Positions 20,649 to 27,851 of a stretch of 50,766 nt of DNA are shown here, piece by piece (within the stretch, counting starts at the first letter, position 1; each line of letters begins with the position of its first letter). The position numbers were made by a program, and so were the translations under genes. Source of the DNA: Bifidobacteriaceae bacterium (GTDB taxonomy: Bacteria > Actinomycetota > Actinomycetes > Actinomycetales > Bifidobacteriaceae); NCBI GenBank assembly GCA_029227215.1, contig JAQXZM010000056.1, positions 1 to 50,766 of the forward strand, given 5' to 3'. Under the pieces are notes generated by a model, which searched no databases, was not told the DNA's origin, and saw only the letters and a program-made list of their open reading frames with translations.

Positions 20649-20984
20649 ATGTCTGCAAGGTATCGTAAGGCTGCCTCTGGCGTGTTGGCTGCATTGCTGT
20701 CTGCCGGTCTGTGCCTTGGCGGCGCAACGGCTGCGAATGCAACGACCCGCTATGCGGTGACTTCCGGCTCCTGGTCGGAAGGCGATTACATGGCAAGATG
20801 GGCGATGTCGTCAACAGAGTCCCATGTGCGTGCCGTTGCGCTCGCTTCATACATTTATTGCGAAGCTGTGCAAGGCAGCGACAAGGTAAGCATGGTTGCA
20901 GCGCCGAGACAGGAGTGCAGGGCGGATGCCTATCGTCAGCCCGGCGATAGGTCGGAGGCTTCAGTGACCGTCCGTCGTCTGTGA
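20649..20984 (+). CDS. Small secreted two-cysteine peptide (bacteriocin-like?)
   Basis: 111 residues from ATG 20649, which follows GAGAGGAGG. An N-terminal signal peptide (basic start, hydrophobic 11-30) would be cut after ANA (residue 31), leaving about 80 residues with two Cys (71 and 90), probably one disulfide. It shares TES-x-V, YCEA and RQ-E/D-C in register with the peptide encoded at 21277-21639, so the two are paralogues. The setting (small secreted protein, lipoprotein, MacA-like and MacB-like genes) recalls lactococcin-972-type loci, but the family motifs are not clear enough to claim membership. No other function can be assigned. Confidence 0.7.
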   Translation: MSARYRKAASGVLAALLSAGLCLGGATAANATTRYAVTSGSWSEGDYMARWAMSSTESHVRAVALASYIYCEAVQGSDKVSMVAAPRQECRADAYRQPGDRSEASVTVRRL

Positions 20985-21276
20985 TCGCTGTTGTCACAGG
21001 AGTGGGGCCTGCTGCCTGGAGCGGGCTTACTGCATGATGCCGGAACATGACAATTGCTTTCTGCGGAAGGTGCCCAATGGGGATTTCGCAGAAGTATTTC
21101 TAGAAATGTGAAAGATCAGTGAAGGTTTGGGTATTCTCCTATCGGAATCGGATTCGATGATGGTAAGCTAACTCTAGGAAAATTAAACAGGTAATAACGA
21201 GGTTACCGGTTTTCTTGGAAAGGGCATGATTGAAATGCTGAGAAACGATAACACAAAAGTAATTGCTGCTAGATGA
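20985..21276. other. AT-richer intergenic region between the two peptide genes
   Basis: About 290 bp with no gene. The stretch 21050-21270 is markedly AT-richer than the rest of the window. A small hairpin (GGTAA/TTACC) near 21190-21207 is followed by GGTTTTC and could act as a weak terminator for the first peptide gene. Confidence 0.4.
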
Positions 21277-21639
21277 ATGACTGGGATGGGAGGTGTTCGT
21301 CGCAAGCTGTCGTTTGTGCTGGCTGCGGGGTTCTTGGCGGCACTCATCGGATTCAGCGGGGCAGGCGTCGCCAACGCAGGCGGAATCTATGAATACTAGA
21401 TTCCTGATCAGCAGGGCTCGTTCGACAGAGGATACTGGCGTGGCTCTTGGAAGGTGTCTCCCACGGAGTCTCAAGTGTACCTTTACTCGTTCAATAAGAC
21501 GGAGTATTGCGAAGCTCACCAAGACAGTCGGAGACCAGCTTGGAAAAGGATGTCCGCGCGTCAGGATTGCTCCGTAAATCAATCGGTAGGCCCGTCCGTG
21601 GCGGGTGACTACGTGAAGTATGGCGTCGAGGATTTATAG
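21277..21639 (+). pseudogene. Second secreted two-cysteine peptide, interrupted by amber codon
   Basis: From ATG 21277 the frame encodes a signal peptide ending VANA (residue 34), reaches TAG at codon 41 (21397-21399), and then continues open for 79 more codons to TAG at 21637-21639. The part after the first stop is clearly gene-like: TES-x-V at 63-67, YCEA at 77-80 and RQDC at 95-98 match the 20649 peptide in order, and the TES-to-first-Cys distance is identical. One change (for example CAG to TAG) would explain it. Alternatives are a sequencing error or suppression. The final stop overlaps the TAGGAGG ribosome binding site of the lipoprotein gene, so the reading frame was once coupled to it. 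Without the stop, the product would be 120 residues. Confidence 0.7.
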
Positions 21640-21649
21640 GAGGCGAAAG

Positions 21650-22408
21650 ATGAAGGGGCTGATTCGTACATTGACGTGCGTTGTTGCCTGTGCGGGCATG
21701 GTTGCTTGTACGGGTTGCGGGGGCCATTCGTCCGATGATGCCCCTTCGTCTTCTTCGTCCTCGCAGTCGGCATCGGAGGCGAGGATTGCATCGTCGTTGG
21801 AGGAGCGGGCGAAGTTCCTGCTGGACTACAAGGACGAGACATACCCCCGTTCCGATGAGCAGACGGCGATGTTGCAGCGTGCCGTGGACAACGATGGCGT
21901 GGTGAGCCGCGCGGATTACGAGGCGGCGTGGAACAACTACAAGCAGTGCCTTGTCGATAAGGGCTATGTGGCGCCGCAGCCGTACCAGTACCCGCATGGC
22001 CTGTATGCGATTCCTGGGACCGACACGAATGGTCTCACTCAGGAACAAATGGACAAGGTCCAGTCTGATGCCGTGTATTGCTATTCGACGTACACCATGC
22101 AGGTGCAGGACCAGTATGCCTTGCAGTTCGGCAACGAGTCTTTGACGACGGATAACTATCAGGCCATAGTCGATTGCCTCCACAAGCAGAATGTGGCTCC
22201 GGCGAGCTATACGAAGGACCAGTTCAAAACGGATAAGGAAGACCGCATGGATCGTCTTGCATCCGGTGATGATGCATCTTCCGCTTCTGCCGCAGATGAA
22301 TCCACATATCACTTGGACTTCTCGGATCCCACTGTCGGTGAATGTCTCGTGGCTAATGGCAATGATGACTTTGGAGCCCATGCGTACTATTGGCGGCCTT
22401 TCGGGTGA
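21650..22408 (+). CDS. Putative lipoprotein of the peptide/MacAB-like cluster
   Basis: 252 residues from ATG 21650, 11 bp after the previous stop, with TAGGAGG in between. A lipoprotein signal peptide (VVACAGMVAC, likely acylated Cys near residue 20) is followed by a Ser-rich linker (DDAPSSSSSSQSASE). A polar domain of about 200 residues carries several Cys, including YKQCLVDKGY, VYCYSTY and VDCLHKQN. It would be anchored on the outer face of the membrane. Similar Cys-spaced lipoproteins accompany MacA/MacB-type genes in actinobacteria. A role as immunity factor or substrate-handling partner of the exporter is only inference. Confidence 0.75.
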   Translation: MKGLIRTLTCVVACAGMVACTGCGGHSSDDAPSSSSSSQSASEARIASSLEERAKFLLDYKDETYPRSDEQTAMLQRAVDNDGVVSRADYEAAWNNYKQCLVDKGYVAPQPYQYPHGLYAIPGTDTNGLTQEQMDKVQSDAVYCYSTYTMQVQDQYALQFGNESLTTDNYQAIVDCLHKQNVAPASYTKDQFKTDKEDRMDRLASGDDASSASAADESTYHLDFSDPTVGECLVANGNDDFGAHAYYWRPFG

Positions 22409-22525
22409 CCATTGGGTGTGGCTGAAGTAAGTTTGTGCGATAATCTGTTTCATCATCATTCGCAGCAGAATGTAACAACGTTCCGATGGAAGCCTCGATG
22501 AAGGACTTCCGAAATGGGAGAGAAC

Positions 22526-23608
22526 ATGGGAAAGTCAAAGTCCAAGGGCAAGCCGGCACGTGTAAGGCGCGGGGTGTCGCTGGCATGGGTGTGTGTGCTC
22601 GTGGTGGCGGCGATCTGCATTACCGCAGGCGTGTGCGCGGTGTATCTGCCGGATCGCACGCCGGCGTTGCTGCAACGCGCCACGGAGGTCACGTCGGCTC
22701 CGGTGGAGACCCAGGAGTGGAGCGACACCCGGCAGGTCACCCTCACGCCTACGTTCTCCACGGATCGCACGCTTACCTCGAACAGCAGCGGCATGGTCAC
22801 CGCCGACTGGAGCGCGTCCGGGCTGGAGTCCGGCAAGGCCGCCTTCGCGGTCGACGGATGCCCGGTGATGGCGCTTGCCACCAGCCAGCCGCTGTGGCGC
22901 GACCTGCATTATTACGACACCGGCGAGGACGTGCGGGCGCTCAACAACGAACTCGTGCGCCTCGGGTACCCCGCTGATGCGAACAGCGCCACCTATAGCT
23001 GGAACACGGGTAACGCATGGGGCAAGCTTCTGGCGTCCGCTGGAGCCTCCGGAGCGGCGGATGGCAGTCTGTCGATCGCCGACGTGCTGTGGATACCTGA
23101 AGGGGCCGTGAGTGTGTCGGGGTGGGCCGCCAGCCCCGGCGCCCAGATCATGGCGGGCGGTCAGCTTGCCACGGTGCCCGGCGTGCTGCAGAGGCTCACC
23201 GTGGGCGGCGCCTCGGCGGGGAACGCGGACCGCACCGTCATGCTCTACGGCCTGAGCGCCACGCTGCCCGCGGGCCAGACCGAGATCACCGATCAGACCT
23301 TCCTCGATGCCCTGTCCGCCTCCCAGTCATGGAAGTCGCAGAGCGTTGACTCGCTCGCTGCCGGCGTCTCTGGCAGCATCTCGACGGGAAGCTCCACCCA
23401 TGTGCTGCGTGTGCCCGCCGCCGCCGTGTATGGCATGGATGAGACGGGTGCGAACGGGTGCATCGTCGCCGACGGCAAGACCGTGCATGTCTCGGTGGTG
23501 GGCGCCCAGATGGGCGTGAGCCTGGTGACCGCCACCGACGGCAGCGACATCGACGCGATGCGCAACGTCACGGTCGGCTCGGCTTTGAGGAGCGCGACAT
23601 GCGAGTGA
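22526..23608 (+). CDS. MacA/HlyD-like membrane protein with peptidoglycan-binding motif
   Basis: 360 residues from ATG 22526, chosen over ATG 22514 because GGGAGAG then sits as the ribosome binding site. A basic head and one membrane helix (about residues 19-40) are followed by an extracytoplasmic region. The motif DTGEDVRALNNELVRLGY (about 131-148) is typical of peptidoglycan-binding repeats that are often inserted in actinobacterial periplasmic adaptor proteins. Beta-rich stretches with TPTFSTDRTLTSNSSGMVT and VLRVPAAAVYG fit an adaptor fold. It would link the MacB-type exporter to the cell wall. The ABC gene starts 10 nt before its stop, so the two are translationally coupled. Confidence 0.8.
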   Translation: MGKSKSKGKPARVRRGVSLAWVCVLVVAAICITAGVCAVYLPDRTPALLQRATEVTSAPVETQEWSDTRQVTLTPTFSTDRTLTSNSSGMVTADWSASGLESGKAAFAVDGCPVMALATSQPLWRDLHYYDTGEDVRALNNELVRLGYPADANSATYSWNTGNAWGKLLASAGASGAADGSLSIADVLWIPEGAVSVSGWAASPGAQIMAGGQLATVPGVLQRLTVGGASAGNADRTVMLYGLSATLPAGQTEITDQTFLDALSASQSWKSQSVDSLAAGVSGSISTGSSTHVLRVPAAAVYGMDETGANGCIVADGKTVHVSVVGAQMGVSLVTATDGSDIDAMRNVTVGSALRSATCE

Positions 23609-25614
23609 CGGCAGTGGATGTGGCCCACCGGTTTCCAGGCACTGACATCCTGTTCGAGCATCTGAGCTTCACCGTGGAGCCCGGCGAAGTGGTGGCGCTG
23701 TGCGGTCCGTCCGGTTGCGGCAAGTCAACGCTGCTTTCCATCCTTGCCGGGTGGGAGAAACCGTGGGCGGGGCGCATCGAGCGCGAGGGGATCGACCGCG
23801 TGGGATGGGTGTTCCAGAACCCCTATGGTGTGGCGAACCGCAGTGCGCTCGACCACGTGACGTTCCCCCTGCTTGCCAAGGGGCTGGGCCGCAAGGAGGC
23901 GGAGGCGCAGGCACGGGAGGCGCTGGCGCTGTTCTCGCTCGAGGATGTCGCCGACCGGCGTTTCGCCGAGCTTTCCGGCGGCGAGGCGCAGCGCCTCATG
24001 CTCGCCCGTGCCGTGTGCTCCCACCCGGACATGCTCCTCGTGGATGAGCCGACCGCCCAGCTCGACACCCGCACCGCCGAATCGGTGAGCCATGTGCTCG
24101 GCAACCTCGCGGGACAGGGCATGATCGTGTTCGTCGCCACCCATGACCCGCGCACGCGCGATGCGTGCGATCGCGTGATCGACCTGGCGGACTATGCGCC
24201 TCCGGAGGGCGAAACCGAGGAGGAGTCCGAGAGCCCGGACACGGCGAAGACGGCGGGCGTGGAGGATACCGCCGGTGCCGCCGATATCTCTGATGGCGCG
24301 GTGAGGGTCGGTGAGGCGATCGCGCAGGTCGACGGTAACGATGCGAATTTCACAACGTCGCACAATGAAACTTTATCAAGCGAAACGCTGTTGAGCGAAA
24401 CGTTATCAAATCCACAAGGCGCTGCGGAAGAATCCAGTGGGGAAGGCTCCGGCAGGGCGGAAGGAGGCGAATCGGCCCCGCAGGGCATGCCGCTCGCAAC
24501 GGCCTTGCCGCAGGTCGCAGCAACGGGCAGGCGCATGCGGCTGCGCTGCATCTGCTCTGAAGCACACCGCAACCTGTCACTCGGTGTCACGCACGCGCTC
24601 GTGTTCATGCTCATCATGCTCGTCGCCTCCTTGTTGCTGGGCGGCTATGATGCCTTGAACATCATCGCGTTGCAGAACCAGGCGGTCACGCGCGTCTCCA
24701 CCATGGCCGATGCGCGCGACGTGATGGGCGGCGCCGTGGACGGCGTGGCGTGCGACGAATTGAGCCGTTCCGACGATGTGCGCGAATCCGGCGCGCTGCG
24801 TTCCGATGATTCCGTGATCCCGACGGCCACCCCGCGCCAGGAAGTGCCGGTGTACGAGGTGAGCCCCGGCATGGTCCAGCTCATCGCTGACTCCGAACGG
24901 TCCTCGTCCGTCACCGCGGATGCCACCAAGGTGTGGGTCTCCAGCGAACTCGCCGATCTCTTCGGCATCGCACCCGGATCGGTGGTGCCCACCAACAAGG
25001 GCACGATGACGGTGGGCGGCGTGTTCGACTGGCCCAATGACGGGCGCGACACCCGTTTCTCGTTCGCGTTCCTCGTGCCGGCGAGCGCGTCGGATGGGCA
25101 GTTCCAGGAATGCTGGGCGCAGCAGTGGCCGGTGGACGACCAGCTCGATGCGCTGCTGTACACGACGGTCGTCGCCGACCCCTCTTCGCAGAACGTGGGC
25201 GTGCTCGGCTTGAACAACGGGTACTCGAAGTGGGATGCCGAGGGCGCCTACCAGTCGCGCACCACGCGCGTCGTGCCGTGGATTGGCTTGGGCGTGGGCG
25301 TGGCGTGCGGTGCCATTGCCGTCATGCGGCGGCGGTTGGAATACGCCGGTGCGCTTCACGCCGGGCAGTCTCGTGGCTCGCTGCTGCTGGGCATCGCGTT
25401 GGAGACGCTCGTATGGGCGGGGCTTGCGGCGCTGGGTTCGGGGCTGTTGCTCGCCGGGCTGTGTGAGAGGCTGTGCCCCGCGGGCGTCGCAACGGTGGCG
25501 CAGCAGTGCGTGCGGGTGCCGGTGGCGATGTTCGCCGGAGCGGTGGTGATGGCGCTGTTTGTCGGCGTGTGCATCCGCGAATCCCGCCTGCTCAAGTACT
25601 TCAAGAACCGCTGA
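23599..25614 (+). CDS. MacB-type ABC transporter, fused ATPase and permease
   Basis: 671 residues from ATG 23599, overlapping the adaptor gene by 10 nt. The N-terminal ATPase has Walker A GPSGCGKST (36-44), the signature ELSGGEAQR near 123, Walker B MLLVDEPT near 144 and the switch His in VFVATHD. A low-complexity linker (about 193-310) contains a coding repeat ETLSS/ETLLS/ETLSN. One membrane helix follows near 333-355, then an outer domain, then three helices at the end (about 555-660). This NBD-TM1-outer domain-TM2-4 order is the MacB layout, used for mechanotransmission rather than transport through a channel. With the adaptor, lipoprotein and peptides it probably exports or responds to a secreted peptide. 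Confidence 0.88.
   Translation: MRVTAVDVAHRFPGTDILFEHLSFTVEPGEVVALCGPSGCGKSTLLSILAGWEKPWAGRIEREGIDRVGWVFQNPYGVANRSALDHVTFPLLAKGLGRKEAEAQAREALALFSLEDVADRRFAELSGGEAQRLMLARAVCSHPDMLLVDEPTAQLDTRTAESVSHVLGNLAGQGMIVFVATHDPRTRDACDRVIDLADYAPPEGETEEESESPDTAKTAGVEDTAGAADISDGAVRVGEAIAQVDGNDANFTTSHNETLSSETLLSETLSNPQGAAEESSGEGSGRAEGGESAPQGMPLATALPQVAATGRRMRLRCICSEAHRNLSLGVTHALVFMLIMLVASLLLGGYDALNIIALQNQAVTRVSTMADARDVMGGAVDGVACDELSRSDDVRESGALRSDDSVIPTATPRQEVPVYEVSPGMVQLIADSERSSSVTADATKVWVSSELADLFGIAPGSVVPTNKGTMTVGGVFDWPNDGRDTRFSFAFLVPASASDGQFQECWAQQWPVDDQLDALLYTTVVADPSSQNVGVLGLNNGYSKWDAEGAYQSRTTRVVPWIGLGVGVACGAIAVMRRRLEYAGALHAGQSRGSLLLGIALETLVWAGLAALGSGLLLAGLCERLCPAGVATVAQQCVRVPVAMFAGAVVMALFVGVCIRESRLLKYFKNR
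24367..24411 (+). repeat. Coding 15-bp tandem array, 3 units (ETLSS)
   Basis: In-frame units starting at 24367, 24382 and 24397 encode ETLSS, ETLLS and ETLSN in the linker between ATPase and permease. They are AT-richer than the flanking codons. Confidence 0.75.
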
Positions 25615-25679
25615 TGGGCATCCGGGCGGTGGCCGCGCCCGCCGCCGGCCTGGCTGGCGTGCGAATCAGGCAGTGCCTC

Positions 25680-25685
25680 TATCAT
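25680..25685 (+). promoter_or_regulatory. -10 element TATCAT of leaderless SpoU gene
   Basis: TATCAT ends 7 nt before ATG 25693, and this decides for that start over the in-frame ATG at 25684, which lies inside the hexamer. Confidence 0.55.
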
Positions 25686-25692
25686 GGAGGGC

Positions 25693-26601
25693 ATGCCCAT
25701 TAGCTCTGCAGTGCTTGAAAATCCCAAGTCCGACCGCATCCGCCACGTCGCCGATCTCTCGTCGCGCCACACGCGGCGCAAGATCGGCAGGTTCCTGGTG
25801 GAGGGGCCGCAAAGCGTGCGGGAAGCGGTGCGGTTCATGCCCGCCGCCGTGCACGACCTGTATGTGAGCGCCTCGCTCATGCATGACCCGCGCAGCGCGG
25901 TCGAGGCAATCGCCTACGAGGCCGACCGCGAGGGGATCTACGTGCACTCATGCAATGGCGCCGTGATGGAACGCATCAGCACCGACTGCCAGGGCATCGC
26001 CGCCGTCATGGATTGCGATGCGGTGGAGCATGCCGCCACCCGGCCGGTCGACGAACGCCTCGCCGCGGCGGACCAGGCGGGGCGAGGCCTCGTCGCCGCA
26101 TGCTGGCAGGTGCGCGACCCGGGCAACGCCGGCACCATCATCCGCGTCGCCGACGCGGCGGGATGCGCCGGGGTCATTTTCGTGGACGAATGCGTGGACG
26201 TGACGAACCCCAAGGTCGTGCGGTCCACCGCCGGATCGCTCTTCCACCTGCCCGTCGTGCGGCTTGGCGTCGACGGGTTCTTCGGATGGGCAGCGGAGCA
26301 CGGCGTGCACGTGACCGCCGCCGACGTGTACGGCACGCCGGTCAAGAAACCCATCAGCCTGCCCGACATGCTCGCAGGCAGCGAGACAGGCAGCGACATG
26401 GGCAGCGGCGACGGGGCGCAGGCGCACGGGCCCCGCGCCGTGCTCTTCGGCAACGAGGCGCGCGGCCTGGAAGAAGGCACCGTCAACCGGTGCGACGATG
26501 TGGTGACCATACCTATATATGGGAAGGCGGAATCGCTCAACGTCGCCACGAGCGCCGCCGTGCTGCTCTACGCGTTCGCCATGCGAAGCGCGGCGCGCTG
26601 A
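25693..26601 (+). CDS. SpoU/TrmH-family RNA 2'-O-methyltransferase
   Basis: 302 residues from ATG 25693. It transfers a methyl group from S-adenosylmethionine to a ribose 2'-OH of rRNA or tRNA. An N-terminal substrate-binding domain (about 1-105, with RKIGRFLVEGPQSVREA) precedes the knotted SPOUT domain. The three family motifs are visible: PGNAGTIIRVADAAG, VLFGNEARGL and IPIYGKAESLNVATSAAVLLY. A Gly/Ser-rich loop interrupts the domain near residues 232-250. The target nucleotide cannot be told. pheS follows on the same strand with its own promoter. Confidence 0.92.
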   Translation: MPISSAVLENPKSDRIRHVADLSSRHTRRKIGRFLVEGPQSVREAVRFMPAAVHDLYVSASLMHDPRSAVEAIAYEADREGIYVHSCNGAVMERISTDCQGIAAVMDCDAVEHAATRPVDERLAAADQAGRGLVAACWQVRDPGNAGTIIRVADAAGCAGVIFVDECVDVTNPKVVRSTAGSLFHLPVVRLGVDGFFGWAAEHGVHVTAADVYGTPVKKPISLPDMLAGSETGSDMGSGDGAQAHGPRAVLFGNEARGLEEGTVNRCDDVVTIPIYGKAESLNVATSAAVLLYAFAMRSAAR

Positions 26602-26617
26602 GCGCGGCGGCCTCGGC

Positions 26618-26623
26618 TACAGT
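26618..26623 (+). promoter_or_regulatory. Candidate -10 (TACAGT) of pheST
   Basis: TACAGT, identical to the mrp -10, would start transcription near 26630 and give a leader of about 150 nt. No clear -35 is seen. Confidence 0.35.
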
Positions 26624-26668
26624 AATCGGTGGAACCCGCCGGCAGCCGCTCCGCGCAGCCGTCTTGTG

Positions 26669-26703
26669 GCCGGCTTGAAGCCGGCTATGTCGAGTCTCGA
26701 CAT
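26669..26703 (+). promoter_or_regulatory. Two adjacent hairpins in the pheST leader
   Basis: The first hairpin pairs 26669-26674 with 26680-26685 (GCCGGC both arms). The second pairs 26687-26693 with 26697-26703 (ATGTCGA with TCGACAT). They stand one base apart and 77 nt before the start codon. No T tract and no Phe-rich leader peptide is seen, so attenuation is only a possibility. Confidence 0.45.
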
Positions 26704-26780
26704 GACAATGTGTGCATGGACGCCGCGCCCGCCCGCGTCGGCGGCAGCGCCCCAAACCAGGGAACCAGAAAGGTAATCCA

Positions 26781-27848
26781 GTGGTAGATAGCTCAACGTT
26801 CGACGCCGCCGCGCTGACGGCGGCCATCAACGAAGGAATCTCCAAGGTCAACGCCGCGACGACGCTTGACGAACTCCATGCGGTGCGCACCCAGTACGCA
26901 GGCGCCGATTCCGCGCTCGCGGCGGCGTCGAAGGCCATCGGCGCCCTGCCCAAGGACCAGAAGAAGGACGCCGGCAAGACGCTTGGCAAGCTCCGTGCCG
27001 ACTTCGGCCGTGCCTACGGCCCCAAGGAGGAGCAGCTCAAGCAGGAAGCCGAGAAGGCGGCGCTCGCCGCCGAGCGCGTCGACATGACCCAGCCGGTCGA
27101 GCGCAAGCCGCTGGGCGCACGCCACCCGCTGCCCAAGCTGCTCGAGGACGTTGAGGACTTCTTCGTCTCCATGGGCTGGCAGATCGCCGACGGCCCCGAG
27201 GTGGAGACCGAATGGTACAACTTCGACGCCCTGAACTTCGGCCCTGACCACCCGGCTCGCCAGATGCAGGACACCTTCGACGTCAAGGGGAACCAGGCGA
27301 AGGACGCCGCGGGCTTCGTGGGCTCCAACATCGTGGTGCGCACGCAGACATCGTCCGACCAGGTGCGCTCGCTCATCGAACGCGGCGTGCCGCTGTACAT
27401 CGCGTGCACCGGTCGCGTCTACCGCACCGACGAGCTCGACGCCACGCACACCCCGGTGTTCCACCAGTGCGAGGCGCTCGCCATCGACAAGCACCTGACG
27501 ATGGCGGACTTGAAGGGCGTGCTCAACAAGCTCGCCGTGGCGATGTTCGGACCGGACGCCAAGGCTCGCCTGCGCCCCAGCTACTTCCCGTTCACCGAGC
27601 CGAGCGCCGAGATGGATCTGTGGTTTCCCGACAAGAAGGGCGGCCCCGGCTGGATCGAATGGGGCGGCTGCGGCATGGTGAACCCCAATGTGCTCAAGTC
27701 CGCCGGCATCGACCCCGATGTGTATTCCGGCTTCGCATTCGGCGTCGGCATGGAGCGCACGCTCCTGCTGCGCCACGACATCAACGACATGCACGACCTC
27801 GTGGAAGGCGACGTGCGTTTCAGCAAGCAATTCGTGATGGGGGAGTGA
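26781..27848 (+). CDS. pheS: Phenylalanyl-tRNA synthetase, alpha subunit
   Basis: 355 residues. Catalytic subunit of the (alpha-beta)2 class II enzyme that charges tRNA-Phe. A coiled N-terminal arm (about 20-105) precedes the class II core, with GPEVETEWYNFDALNF, RTQTSSDQVR (motif 2 region), YRTDELDATHTPVFHQCE and GFAFGVGMERTLLLRHDINDMH (motif 3). The start is GTG 26781, preceded by AGAAAGG; the frame is open upstream, but that part shows no similarity. pheT begins 3 bp after the stop. Confidence 0.96.
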   Translation: MVDSSTFDAAALTAAINEGISKVNAATTLDELHAVRTQYAGADSALAAASKAIGALPKDQKKDAGKTLGKLRADFGRAYGPKEEQLKQEAEKAALAAERVDMTQPVERKPLGARHPLPKLLEDVEDFFVSMGWQIADGPEVETEWYNFDALNFGPDHPARQMQDTFDVKGNQAKDAAGFVGSNIVVRTQTSSDQVRSLIERGVPLYIACTGRVYRTDELDATHTPVFHQCEALAIDKHLTMADLKGVLNKLAVAMFGPDAKARLRPSYFPFTEPSAEMDLWFPDKKGGPGWIEWGGCGMVNPNVLKSAGIDPDVYSGFAFGVGMERTLLLRHDINDMHDLVEGDVRFSKQFVMGE

Positions 27849-27851
27849 GCA

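Noticed and set aside
26618-26650. GGTGGAACC near the pheS promoter as a T-box
   Set aside because: It lies at the start of the leader, not before an antiterminator/terminator, and the rest of the T-box is missing.
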